A stretch of DNA of 50,247 nucleotides from Amycolatopsis sp. (GCF_025464955.1 NZ_JAODNM010000006.1:1-50247); one strand, 5' to 3'. Shown: positions 7,187-16,336, counted from the first letter of the stretch. Program-made: numbers and translations. The notes: a model not told the origin generated them from the letters alone.

Positions 7187-8176
7187 TCAGCCGCCGACCG
7201 TGACCCCGCTGAACGTGACCGGGATGGCGGGTTTGCCGGTGCCGTCCTGGCTCGACTCGGCGGCGGCCGGGTCGATGCCGCCGCGGGCCACCTTGTCCAG
7301 TACCTGCAGGCCCTGATCCGAGATGGTGCCGAAAACGGTATACGAAGGAGGCAGCGGGGCGTCGCCATAGACCAGGAAGAACTGGCTGCCGTTGGTGTCC
7401 GGGCCGGCGTTGGCCATGGCCAGGATGCCCCGGCCATAGGCCAGTTCCGGGAAGACCTCGTCCGCGTAGCTGTAGCCGGGGCCGCCCGATCCGTTGCCGG
7501 CCGGGTCGCCGCACTGGAGCATCTGCAGGCTGCTCGTGCCGAGCCGGTGGCACGACGTTCCGGTGTAGAACGACTGCTGCGCGAGGCCGAGGAAGCTGTT
7601 CACCGTGCACGGTGCGAGCGCGCGGTCCAGCGCCAGCGGGATGTCGCCGGCGCTGGTCCGCAGGGTCACCACCACCGTGCCGGTCGAGGAGAGCCGGCCG
7701 TCGGCCGGGGCGGTGGCGTGTTTCGGAGCCGGTGTCTGAGTATCGGCCGGGTACTGGCAGTTGACCGGGTTCGCCAACGGCGTCGCGCGGTGCGGCGTCG
7801 GGGTGCGCACGGTCGGGATGGTGACCGAGGCCGCGCTCGGCGGAGCGGCCGGCGTGCTCGGTACCGACGCTGCGGACGGAGTGACCGGAGTGGTTGACGT
7901 CGACGTGGTCGCGACCGAAGTGTTCTTGCTCAGGAAGAACCCGGGCGCGACGAATCCCGTGACACCCAGCGCGATCACCACGACCACGACGAGCCCGACC
8001 GCGACCCACAGCCCGGTCTGGCTCTTCTTCGGCGGGATAGGAGGCAGTGGCGGCGGTCCGTAGCCGCTGAACGGCGGCGGGAACTGGCCGGCCCGCAGCG
8101 GCACGGGCGGCGGGCCATAAGCCTGGTAGGGCTGCTGCGGGTACGGGTCAGGCCCTGGTCCGGGCGGGTTCGTCAT
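7187..8176 (-). CDS. membrane-anchored peptidyl-prolyl cis-trans isomerase, cyclophilin type
   Basis: A 329-residue protein with three parts: a Pro/Tyr/Gly-rich cytoplasmic N-terminus (1-50), one transmembrane helix (about 55-78, LWVAVGLVVVVVIALGVTGF), a Thr/Ser/Pro/Ala-rich linker (80-165), and a C-terminal cyclophilin domain (about 172-325). The domain shows VNSFLGLAQQSFYTGTSCHR, QMLQCGDPAGNGSGGPGY, GILAMANAGPDTNGSQFF and the later YTVFGTI. The arrangement resembles mycobacterial PpiB-like proteins, so the isomerase should face the outside of the cell membrane and help extracytoplasmic folding. The ATG at 8176 has an AGGA element upstream. It is divergent from phosphofructokinase and isolated by a hairpin from aroG. 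Confidence 0.9.
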   Translation of the reverse strand: MTNPPGPGPDPYPQQPYQAYGPPPVPLRAGQFPPPFSGYGPPPLPPIPPKKSQTGLWVAVGLVVVVVIALGVTGFVAPGFFLSKNTSVATTSTSTTPVTPSAASVPSTPAAPPSAASVTIPTVRTPTPHRATPLANPVNCQYPADTQTPAPKHATAPADGRLSSTGTVVVTLRTSAGDIPLALDRALAPCTVNSFLGLAQQSFYTGTSCHRLGTSSLQMLQCGDPAGNGSGGPGYSYADEVFPELAYGRGILAMANAGPDTNGSQFFLVYGDAPLPPSYTVFGTISDQGLQVLDKVARGGIDPAAAESSQDGTGKPAIPVTFSGVTVGG

Positions 8177-8338
8177 GGGGGAGATCCTGCCGCCTCGACC
8201 GGCTCCACGTCACGTTGCCGCACAATGTTCGTAACGTCACTGTCATGGCTCCTGCACCGATCAAGACGCGAGCCGCTACGCTGGCGCCGAAAAGTGACCG
8301 CCCTCATGGTGAGGGACGAAATGCGGAGGTCTGATCTC

Positions 8339-9364
8339 ATGCGAGTCGGAGTGCTGACCGGCGGCGGCGACTGCCCCGGGCTCAACGCGGTGATCCGTGC
8401 GGTGGTCCGGAAGGGCATCGAGGTCCACGACTGGGAGATCGTCGGCTTCAAGAACGGGTGGCAGGGCCCGATCAGCGGCGACAGCAGGCCGCTCGGCCTC
8501 GACGACGTCGAGGACATCCTGACCAGGGGCGGCACGATCCTGCGGTCGTCGCGCACCAACCCGTACAAGATCGACGGCGGTGTCGACGCCATCAAGGCCA
8601 CGATGGCCGCCCAGCACATCGACGCGCTCGTCGCGATCGGCGGCGAGGACACCCTCGGCGTCGCTAAGCGGCTGACCGATGACGGTATCGGTGTCGTCGG
8701 GGTGCCCAAGACCATCGACAACGACCTCGGCGCGACCGACTACACCTTCGGTTTCGACACCGCGGTCTCCATTGCCACCGAGGCCATCGACCGGCTGCAC
8801 ACCACCGCCGAGTCGCACCACCGCGCGCTCGTCGTCGAGGTCATGGGCCGCCACGCCGGCTGGATCGCCCTGCACTCCGGCCTCGCCGGCGGCGCCAGCG
8901 TGATCCTCACCCCGGAGCGTGAGTTCTCCGTCGACCAGGTCGTCAAGTGGGTCGAGCGCCGGTTCGAGCGCGAGTACGCGCCGATCATCGTCGTCGCCGA
9001 GGGCGCACTGCCCGCCGGCGGCCGCGAAAGCCTTCTCAACGGCGAAAAAGATGCCTTCGGACACGTCCGTCTCGGCGGCATCGGCACGTGGCTGGCCGAG
9101 GAGATCGCCGAGCGCACCGGCAAGGAGTCCCGCGCGGTCGTGCTCGGCCACGTCCAGCGCGGCGGCACGCCGACGGCGTACGACAGGGTGCTCGCGACGC
9201 GCTTCGGCCTCCACGCCGTCGACGCCGTCGCCGATGGCGACTTCGGGGTCATGGTGGCGCTGAAGGGCACGGACATCGTCCGCGTCAAGCTGTCCGAGGC
9301 CACCGCCGAGCTGAAGACCGTCCCGACCGAGCGCTACGAAGAGGCCGAAGTCTTCTTCGGCTGA
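8339..9364 (+). CDS. pfp: 6-phosphofructokinase, predicted PPi-dependent type
   Basis: A 341-residue group A phosphofructokinase that phosphorylates fructose 6-phosphate. Residue numbering matches E. coli PfkA: GGGDCPGLN at 8-16, GGEDT at 101-105, VPKTIDND at 122-129 with the base Asp127, MGRHAG and HVQRGG further on. The key point is Asp104 and Lys124. ATP enzymes carry Gly104, whereas PPi-dependent enzymes carry Asp104 with Lys124, so this protein is predicted to use pyrophosphate, as reported for the enzyme of Amycolatopsis methanolica. The ATG at 8339 has GGAGG at 8325-8329; a longer in-frame start at 8225 lacks support. Pyruvate kinase lies 3 kb downstream. Donor specificity is an inference from two residues. 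Confidence 0.9.
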   Translation: MRVGVLTGGGDCPGLNAVIRAVVRKGIEVHDWEIVGFKNGWQGPISGDSRPLGLDDVEDILTRGGTILRSSRTNPYKIDGGVDAIKATMAAQHIDALVAIGGEDTLGVAKRLTDDGIGVVGVPKTIDNDLGATDYTFGFDTAVSIATEAIDRLHTTAESHHRALVVEVMGRHAGWIALHSGLAGGASVILTPEREFSVDQVVKWVERRFEREYAPIIVVAEGALPAGGRESLLNGEKDAFGHVRLGGIGTWLAEEIAERTGKESRAVVLGHVQRGGTPTAYDRVLATRFGLHAVDAVADGDFGVMVALKGTDIVRVKLSEATAELKTVPTERYEEAEVFFG

Positions 9365-9379
9365 GTCCCACTGCGCGTT

Positions 9380-9742
9380 TCAAACCGACTCAGGGGACCC
9401 CTGGTACGAATCATTCGTACCAGGGGTCCCCTGAGTCGATTCGGGGCCGGCATCCAGGTGGCGCTCGAGAGCGTCGAGGCGGTCTGCCCAGAACCTGCGG
9501 TAGGGGGCCAGCCAGGCGTCGACCTCGGTGAGCGGGTCGGGACGCAGCCGGTAGCAGCGGCGTTGTGCCGCCACCCGGACCGTCACCAGTCCGGCTTCCC
9601 GCAGTACCCGCAGGTGCTTGGACACCGCGGGCTGGCTGAGGTCCATTTGCTCGACCAGCTCGCCGACGGAGCGTTCTCCGTCGCGAAGCAGGTCCAGGAT
9701 GGTGCGCCGACGAGGCTCGGCGAGTACGTCGAAGGTCTGCAT
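9380..9742 (-). CDS. ArsR-family winged-helix transcriptional regulator
   Basis: A 120-residue repressor-type protein beginning MQTFDVLAEPRRRTILDLL, the usual ArsR start, followed by the helix-turn-helix LSQPAVSKHLRVLREAGLV and wing VAAQRRCYRL. No metal-binding cysteine cluster of the classical ArsR type is seen, so it may be one of the non-metal, SRPBCC-linked ArsR proteins; no partner gene is adjacent. An ATG at 9781 would add 13 residues without homology-like sequence. The last 17 or so residues before the final valine are encoded by a perfect intergenic palindrome (9387-9437), so the protein tail TQGTPGTNDSYQGSPES is repeat-derived. Confidence 0.85.
   Translation of the reverse strand: MQTFDVLAEPRRRTILDLLRDGERSVGELVEQMDLSQPAVSKHLRVLREAGLVTVRVAAQRRCYRLRPDPLTEVDAWLAPYRRFWADRLDALERHLDAGPESTQGTPGTNDSYQGSPESV
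9387..9437. repeat. Family B palindrome, perfect 25-bp arms, overlapping the ArsR coding end
   Basis: The arms are each 25 bases, starting GACTCAGGGGACC, and separated by a single base (C9412). It lies at a convergent junction between phosphofructokinase (ends 9364) and the ArsR gene (ends 9380). A second copy with one mismatch occurs at 31121-31167 and a relative at 28836-28886, both also between convergent genes, so it probably acts as a two-way terminator. Confidence 0.9.
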
Positions 9743-9825
9743 CACGCCCTTAATGTGACCCTTCCTGCATATTACTGTCAAGGCATGTTCGGGCGATTTC
9801 TCCTGATCTGCTCAGGTCTGAACCA

Positions 9826-9854
9826 TTGACTCAGTGGTCTAGTCCACTTAGCTT
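9826..9854 (+). promoter_or_regulatory. chitinase promoter (-35 TTGACT, -10 TAGCTT, 17-base spacer)
   Basis: TTGACT (9826-9831) and TAGCTT (9849-9854) are separated by 17 bases and lie about 60 bases before the chitinase start, predicting a transcript start near 9861. The whole spacer is occupied by a DasR-type operator. Confidence 0.65.
9833..9848. promoter_or_regulatory. DasR-responsive element (dre) in the chitinase promoter
   Basis: AGTGGTCTAGTCCACT matches the palindromic dre consensus AGTGGTCTAGACCACT known from Streptomyces at 15 of 16 positions. DasR is a GntR-family repressor released by glucosamine 6-phosphate, so the site predicts chitinase control by aminosugar supply. Confidence 0.75.
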
Positions 9855-9913
9855 AGGAGGAGTCCCCTCCGCATCCCCCCGGTCGCCCACGGTGACCCTC
9901 GAAGGGAGAAGGC

Positions 9914-11149
<1,236 letters not shown>

Positions 11150-11169
11150 GCGCGGTAACCCGCAGAACC

Positions 11170-11210
11170 ACCCGGTGCGGCCGGTCGCGCGAGCGCCGGC
11201 CGTACCGGGT
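11170..11210 (+). terminator. hairpin terminator after the chitinase gene
   Basis: Arms of 15 bases (11170-11184 and 11196-11210, ACCCGGTGCGGCCGG and its complement) differ at one position that can form a G.U pair. It lies 20 bases after the chitinase stop and before the next GTG at 11247. Confidence 0.8.
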
Positions 11211-11246
11211 TCCACGCCGTCCGGGCCGCGGCACTATCGTCCCGGG

Positions 11247-11912
11247 GTGACATTCGCGGGGTTCGGAGAGTATGCCGTCGACTTCTTCGACGGGCTCGTC
11301 GCCGACAATTCCAAGGCCTACTGGGACGACAACGTCGCGGTCTACAAGTCGGACGTCCGCGCGCCGATGGAGGCGCTGCTCGCCGAGCTGGCGCCCGAGT
11401 TCGGGGCGGGCCTCGGCGAAGGCAAGGTCTTCCGGCCGCACCGGGACGTCCGGTTCGCCAAGGACAAGAGCCCGTACAAGACGAACTGCGGCGCGGTGTT
11501 CGAGCTCGGCCGGGGCGGCGGCGCGTACTACGTCGAGCTGAGCCCGGCCGGTCTGCGGGTCGGTGGCGGGTGTTTCCACCTCGCGACGGACCAGCTGGCC
11601 AGGTTCCGGCAGGCGGTGGACACCGACCTCCACGGCAAGGCGCTCGAGAAGATCCTCGCGAAACTTCGCGCCGCGGGCTGGGACATCAACGGCGACCAGC
11701 TGAAAACGAAGCCGCGCGGGTTCGCCGAGGACCACCCCCGGCTGGACCTGCTCCGCTACCGGTCGATCTACGCGGCGCGGACCTGGGAGCCCGACGACAC
11801 CCTGCACGAGCGGGGCTGCTTCGACCGGGTGCGTAAGTCGTGGCGCCAGCTGCGCGCGTTCAACGAGTGGTCGCTCGACCGAGTCGGCCCCAGCGAGAAC
11901 CCGCGTCGCTGA
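11247..11912 (+). CDS. DUF2461 / TIGR02453 family protein
   Basis: A 221-residue member of a widespread family of unknown function. The landmarks are FFDGLVADNSKAYWDDN near the N-terminus, VFRPHRDVRFAKDKSPYKTN in the middle, an AYYVELSPAGLRVGGGCF strand pair, and LRYRSIYAARTW near the C-terminus, all typical for TIGR02453. The start is a GTG at 11247 with only a weak G-rich element before it; upstream in-frame codons fall in the chitinase terminator and are unlikely to be coding. No partner genes are evident and no catalytic function is assigned. Confidence 0.87.
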   Translation: MTFAGFGEYAVDFFDGLVADNSKAYWDDNVAVYKSDVRAPMEALLAELAPEFGAGLGEGKVFRPHRDVRFAKDKSPYKTNCGAVFELGRGGGAYYVELSPAGLRVGGGCFHLATDQLARFRQAVDTDLHGKALEKILAKLRAAGWDINGDQLKTKPRGFAEDHPRLDLLRYRSIYAARTWEPDDTLHERGCFDRVRKSWRQLRAFNEWSLDRVGPSENPRR

Positions 11913-11931
11913 CCGTCCGGCTCCGGAGGTC

Positions 11932-12039
11932 GCACTTTTGCGCTTTTGTGCCCTGGTTGAGAACTCAAGCAGGGCACTTTTGTACAAGAGTGCCTTGCTT
12001 GCGCAGGCTAAAGCATCGCAACTCGACGGCGAGTTGCGA
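11932..12039. repeat. Family C composite triple-hairpin repeat, copy 1
   Basis: Three hairpins in a row: GTGCCCTG...CAGGGCAC (11948-11977, 14-base arms with one mismatch), GGCACTTTTGT/ACAAGAGTGCC (11973-11994, no loop bases beyond a tight turn) and TCGCAACTCG-ACGG-CGAGTTGCGA (12016-12039). The first two share GGCAC, so they cannot form together. A second copy lies inverted at 49879-49982. The rest of the gap up to pyruvate kinase (12040-12261) holds no gene; it must carry the pyk promoter, but no convincing boxes were found. Confidence 0.8.
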
Positions 12040-12261
12040 CGGTGGCCGAGCCCGGCTGCCGGTCGCGACGGCGGCGTCCACAAGAGATCTGCGTCCACCA
12101 GCGACCGGTCACACTGGGGGCGTCACCGGTCACCGCGAGCTGCGGAAAAACCGCCGAACCGGACACAGCGGTTACTGGCAAAGGGACATTCACCAGACAG
12201 GCCGGCGAACTTTCGGTATCGGTACAGACGATCCGCGACAGAGGGTCTAAACTGCTTGAAC

Positions 12262-13686
12262 GTGAGCCGACGCGCGAAGATCGTTTGTACTCTTGGACCT
12301 GCCACCGCTACGCCCGAAAAGATGCGGGCGCTCGTAGACGCCGGCATGGACGTCGCGAGGATGAACTTCAGCCACGGAACCCACAGCGACCACAAAGAGG
12401 TCTTCGACCTCATCCGGTCCGCTGCCGCCGAGAGCGGGCGTGCCGTGGGAATCCTGGCCGACCTGCAGGGACCGAAGATCCGCCTGGGCACCTTTGCCGG
12501 CGGTCCGGTCGAGTGGGACACCGGCGACATCGTCCGGATCACCGTCGAGGACGTCGCCGGTACGCACGACCGGGTGTCCACCACCTACAAGGGCCTTGCC
12601 GAGGACGCGAAGGCCGGTGACCGCCTGCTCGTCGACGACGGCAAGGTCGGTCTCGTGGTCAAGACCGTCGAGGGCCAGGACGTCGTCTGCGAGGTCACCG
12701 AGGGTGGCCCCGTCAGCAACAACAAGGGACTTTCCCTGCCCGGCATGGATGTTTCCGTGCCCGCCATGTCCGAAAAGGACATCGAAGACCTCGAATTCGC
12801 CCTCGAGCTCGGGGTCGACCTGATCGCACTGTCGTTCGTGCGGTCGCCCGCCGACATCGACCTGGTCCACCAGGTGATGGACCGGATGGGCAAGCCCCGG
12901 CTGCCGGTCATCGCGAAGATCGAGAAGCCCGAGGCCGTCTACAACCTCGAAGCCATCGTGCTCGCGTTCGACGCGATCATGGTCGCCCGTGGTGACCTCG
13001 GCGTCGAGTTGCCGCTCGAGCAGGTCCCGCTGGTGCAGAAGCGCGCCATCCAGATCTGCCGCGAGAACGCGAAGCCGGTCATCGTCGCGACGCAGATGCT
13101 CGAGTCGATGATCAACAGCTCGCGCCCGACGCGCGCCGAGGCTTCCGACGTCGCCAACGCTGTCCTCGACGGCGCCGACGCGCTGATGCTCTCCGGTGAG
13201 ACGAGTGTCGGCCGCTACGCCATCGAGGTCGTCCAGACGATGGGCCGCATCATCGAGGCCGTCGAGACGGATTCGCCGGTCGTGCCGCCGCTGACCCACG
13301 TCCCGCGCACCAAGCGTGGTGTGATCTCCTACGCCGCCCGCGACATCGGCGAGCGGCTGAACGCGAAGGCGCTGGTCGCCTTCACCCAGTCCGGTGACAC
13401 CGTCCGCCGGCTCGCCCGGCTGCACACCCGGCTCCCGCTGCTCGCGTTCACCCCGGCCGAGGCCGTGCGCATGCAGCTGTCGATGACCTGGGGCACGACG
13501 ACGCACATCGTCCCCGAGGTCAGCTCGACCGACAAGATGATCCAGCAGGTCGACCACGCGATGCTCGAAATGGGCAAGTACCAGAAGGGCGACCTCGTGG
13601 TGATCGTGGCCGGTTCCCCTCCCGGCACGGTCGGCACGACCAACCTGATCCGCGTCCACCGCCTTGGTGAAGACGACCACGCATAA
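12262..13686 (+). CDS. pyk: pyruvate kinase
   Basis: A 474-residue enzyme converting phosphoenolpyruvate and ADP to pyruvate and ATP. It starts SRRAKIVCTLGPAT, then MNFSHGTHSDH, ILADLQGPKIRLG, the active-site MVARGDLGVELP region with IAKIEKPEA (catalytic Lys), ATQMLESM and the C-terminal domain ending VGTTNLIRVHRLG. Length and domain order (barrel with inserted B domain, C-terminal regulatory domain) are normal. The GTG at 12262 gives the usual actinobacterial start; a TTG two codons earlier, which is better placed relative to GAGGG at 12241, is an alternative. Together with the predicted PPi-phosphofructokinase 3 kb upstream it forms a loose glycolytic neighbourhood. Confidence 0.96.
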   Translation: MSRRAKIVCTLGPATATPEKMRALVDAGMDVARMNFSHGTHSDHKEVFDLIRSAAAESGRAVGILADLQGPKIRLGTFAGGPVEWDTGDIVRITVEDVAGTHDRVSTTYKGLAEDAKAGDRLLVDDGKVGLVVKTVEGQDVVCEVTEGGPVSNNKGLSLPGMDVSVPAMSEKDIEDLEFALELGVDLIALSFVRSPADIDLVHQVMDRMGKPRLPVIAKIEKPEAVYNLEAIVLAFDAIMVARGDLGVELPLEQVPLVQKRAIQICRENAKPVIVATQMLESMINSSRPTRAEASDVANAVLDGADALMLSGETSVGRYAIEVVQTMGRIIEAVETDSPVVPPLTHVPRTKRGVISYAARDIGERLNAKALVAFTQSGDTVRRLARLHTRLPLLAFTPAEAVRMQLSMTWGTTTHIVPEVSSTDKMIQQVDHAMLEMGKYQKGDLVVIVAGSPPGTVGTTNLIRVHRLGEDDHA

Positions 13687-13721
13687 GGGACTGGACGGAC
13701 GCGGGGTAATAGGGTTCGGGC

Positions 13722-14630
13722 ATGACTGAGCTGGCCCGGCAGGCCGCGTCCGGCCTTGCCCTGAACACCGCCGCCGGAGGCCAACCGATGTTGGACCACC
13801 TGGTGGCGCTCCTCGACCTGGAGAAGATCGAGGAGAACATCTTCCGCGGCGTGAGCCCGGCCAACTCGACGGTGCGGGTGTTCGGCGGCCAGGTCGCCGG
13901 ACAGGCACTGGTGGCGGCCGGGCGTACGGTCCCGGAGGAACGCAAGGTGCACTCCCTGCACGCGTACTTCATCCGCGGTGGGGACCCGAGCGTCCCGATC
14001 GTCTACGAGGTGGACCGGATCCGGGACGGCCGGTCGTTCACCACCCGCCGGGTGATCGGCGTCCAGCACGGCAAGGCGATCTTCTCGCTCTCGGCGTCGT
14101 TCCAGCTTGTCGAACCCGGAATCGAGCACGCCGAGGAGATGCCCGACGTCCCGGGTCCGGAGTCGCTGAAGACGATGGCGGAACTGGTCGCGGAGTTCCC
14201 GGGCGACCTGGGCTACCGCGATCGGCCGAGGCCGATCGACATCCGGTACGTCAACGCCCCGCCGTGGGAGACCCGTGCGTCCGGTGAACGCCCGGCGCGC
14301 AACCAGGTGTGGATGCGCGCCGACGGTTCCCTGCCCGCCAACGACCTGCTCCACGTCTGTGTGCTGACGTACGCCTCCGACATGACCCTGCTGGACTCGG
14401 TACTCGCCCGGCACGGGGTGTATTGGGGCCTGGACAAGGTGCTGGGGGCCAGTCTCGACCACGCGCTCTGGTTCCACCGGCCGTTCCGGGCGGACGAGTG
14501 GTTCCTCTACGACAGCGGCACGCCGACCGCCTCGGGTGCCCGTGGCCTGGCCACCGGCCGCTTCTTCGCCGCCGACGGCACCCTCATCGCCACCGTCGTC
14601 CAGGAAGGCCTTCTGCGCGTTCTGGACTGA
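13722..14630 (+). CDS. tesB: acyl-CoA thioesterase II
   Basis: A 302-residue double hot-dog acyl-CoA thioesterase that hydrolyses acyl-CoA to fatty acid and CoA. Landmarks are RVFGGQVAGQALVAAGRTV, VHSLHAYFIRGGDPSVPI, RDGRSFTTRRV in the first hot-dog and the second domain with SLDHALWFHRPF, EWFLYDSGTPTASGARGL. The Asp of LDHALWFH and nearby Thr/Gln correspond to the TesB active site. The ATG at 13722 is used; an internal ATG (residue 23, MLDHLVALLDLE) would give the common shorter N-terminus. It lies 35 bases after pyk and may be cotranscribed with it. Two hairpins follow the stop. Confidence 0.93.
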   Translation: MTELARQAASGLALNTAAGGQPMLDHLVALLDLEKIEENIFRGVSPANSTVRVFGGQVAGQALVAAGRTVPEERKVHSLHAYFIRGGDPSVPIVYEVDRIRDGRSFTTRRVIGVQHGKAIFSLSASFQLVEPGIEHAEEMPDVPGPESLKTMAELVAEFPGDLGYRDRPRPIDIRYVNAPPWETRASGERPARNQVWMRADGSLPANDLLHVCVLTYASDMTLLDSVLARHGVYWGLDKVLGASLDHALWFHRPFRADEWFLYDSGTPTASGARGLATGRFFAADGTLIATVVQEGLLRVLD

Positions 14631-14713
14631 GTCTCTCTGGTCCTCGGCGCGGCGCTAGGTGGGGGGCAGCTCGTCGGGTGAGGGTCCCGTCTACTGCAGC
14701 AAGACGAGGGCGA

Positions 14714-14736
14714 CCAGGGCCACGGAACGGCCCTGG
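14714..14736 (+). terminator. hairpin after tesB
   Basis: CCAGGGCC and GGCCCTGG form a perfect 8-bp stem around a 7-base loop, about 85 bases after the tesB stop. Confidence 0.55.
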
Positions 14737-14786
14737 AGGCCCGAGGGATCCCTAACGCCGTGCGCGAGGTGCGGGGGGCGTTGGAA

Positions 14787-14830
14787 GGGAGGGTCCGGGA
14801 TCGATCGGGGGAACAACCCCGGGCCCTCCC
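14787..14830. terminator. second hairpin between convergent genes
   Basis: Arms GGGAGGGTCCGGG (14787-14799) and CCCGGGCCCTCCC (14818-14830) pair at 12 of 13 positions. It lies between tesB and the minus-strand small gene, so it can stop transcription from both sides. Confidence 0.65.
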
Positions 14831-14861
14831 ACAGTGAGAACGCGGTCGGATCACCTTGTGG

Positions 14862-15221
14862 TCAAGCCACGTAGTGCGGATTCCGCTTTCTCCGTTTGTG
14901 GTGGCTGGTGCTGGCCGCCATCACGGCCTCGCCTTGGCCCAGCCTGAGTTGTGCCGCCAGGTAGACGCGGCATGGTGTCCGGATGCGGCGGCGCCATGGC
15001 CACCGTGACGTGCGCGAGCGGCAGGCGCGGCATCGGCCGCGGGCGTCCGGGTCGTGCTCGGCGAGCGCTTCGCGCAGGGCGGCGACGATCACCGGGATTT
15101 CGGCCCTGGCCATCGCGGCCAGCCGGGCGTCGTCATAAACTTCAACAGTTCGGGTGATTTCGGTCAGTCGGTTATGGACAGCGGCCTGCATCGGGCCGAG
15201 GATGGACTCTCGTTCGAGCAC
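14862..15221 (-). CDS. small Cys-containing hypothetical protein, partner of the XRE/DUF397 module
   Basis: A 119-residue protein of unknown function, divergent from the XRE regulator. The N-terminal half is helical (LTEITRTVEVYDDARLAAMA). The middle carries GRCRACRSR and a later TPCRVYLAAQL, giving a CxxC plus a third Cys that might bind metal, and the C-terminal 20 residues are very basic (SHHKRRKRNPH). Proteins with this Cys pattern and a PCRVYLAA-like end are, from memory, common beside XRE/DUF397 genes in Pseudonocardiaceae. The start is GTG 15221 with a run of G just upstream. Confidence that it is coding is moderate to good; no function is assigned. Confidence 0.65.
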   Translation of the reverse strand: MLERESILGPMQAAVHNRLTEITRTVEVYDDARLAAMARAEIPVIVAALREALAEHDPDARGRCRACRSRTSRWPWRRRIRTPCRVYLAAQLRLGQGEAVMAASTSHHKRRKRNPHYVA

Positions 15222-15472
15222 TGGCCCCCCGTAACCGGTTTCACTGGGCGGAAACCCATTCCACTGCTTTCTCTCCCGCGGGGGAATCCGGTTCTCCGGT
15301 TATTCCTTCGCAGACTGCGAGCGTACATCGGCATTCTGCAAATTGCAGTCCACCGATCGGGGCTTGTCTCGCATTTCAGGGTGCACATTCATCACTGGGC
15401 GTATCAGCGGCTGGTTAGATGGTGCCTTGAACGGTGTGAAACTCCCGCCACCGCCGACCCGGAGGAGCCGCC

Positions 15473-16336
15473 ATGACCAGGGGTCAAGGGCCTACCGTGC
15501 GCCGCCGCAGGCTGGCGAGCGAACTCAGGCGGTTGCGCGAGCTCGCCGACCTCACGATCGACGAGGTGGGTGAGAAGCTCGAGTGTTCCGCGTCCAAGGT
15601 CAGCCGCATCGAGACGGGTCATGTCGGGGTGACCCCGCGTGACGCCCGGGACATGCTCGAGCTGTACGGCATCGCCGGCGACGAGCAGGAGGCACTGGTC
15701 CAGCTGGCCAGGGAAGCCCGCAAACGCGGCTGGTGGCACGCCTACAACGAGGTGTTCACCGGGACCTTCGTCGGACTCGAGGCAGACGCGAGCTCGCTGC
15801 GGGCGTTCCAGGCGCTGCTGGTGCCCGGGCTGCTGCAGACTGAGCGCTACGCACGCGCCGTGATCAGGGCGATGCGTCCGGACGCCGAAGAGATCGAGGT
15901 GAAGCGCCGGGTCGCGGCGCGGATGGCGCGCCAGGAGCTGCTGACCGACGCCTCGCCGCCGGAGTACTGGGCGGTGATCGACGAGGCTGTGCTGCACCGC
16001 GAGGTGGACAGTCCCGAAGTGATGGCCGAGCAGCTCTACCGCATGCTCGCCGTGGCCAAGATGCCCCACGTCACCATTCAGGCCGTGCCGTTCGGCGCGG
16101 GTGCCCATCCGGGGATGGAGGGACCGTTCCTGATCCTCGGATTCCCGGAACAGGCGGATCCGGACGTGGTCTATGTGGACAGTACGTCCACCGGTCTGTA
16201 TCTGGAAATGCCCCCCGATGTTCGTCGCTACGCGTTGATGTTCGACCATTTACGGGCGGCCGCGCTGAAGCCCGACGACACGCTCGAGCTGATCGCCGAG
16301 GCCGCGGGCAGATTCGCGGAACGGGCCGCTGGTTAG
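15473..16336 (+). CDS. XRE-family regulator with DUF5753 domain (WhiJ-like)
   Basis: A 287-residue DNA-binding protein. The helix-turn-helix lies near residues 17-70 (LRRLRELADLTIDEVGEKL, then CSASKVSRIETGHVGVTP). From residue 90 onward is the DUF5753 sensor-like domain: FVGLEADASSLRAFQALLVPG, the LLQTERYARAVI motif, then VTIQAVPFGAGAHPGMEGPF. In Streptomyces, WhiJ-like proteins of this type work with DUF397 proteins in controlling development and antibiotic production. GGAGGAGCC before the ATG is a strong ribosome binding site. The DUF397 gene follows 125 bases downstream. The ligand or partner sensed by DUF5753 is unknown. Confidence 0.93.
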   Translation: MTRGQGPTVRRRRLASELRRLRELADLTIDEVGEKLECSASKVSRIETGHVGVTPRDARDMLELYGIAGDEQEALVQLAREARKRGWWHAYNEVFTGTFVGLEADASSLRAFQALLVPGLLQTERYARAVIRAMRPDAEEIEVKRRVAARMARQELLTDASPPEYWAVIDEAVLHREVDSPEVMAEQLYRMLAVAKMPHVTIQAVPFGAGAHPGMEGPFLILGFPEQADPDVVYVDSTSTGLYLEMPPDVRRYALMFDHLRAAALKPDDTLELIAEAAGRFAERAAG

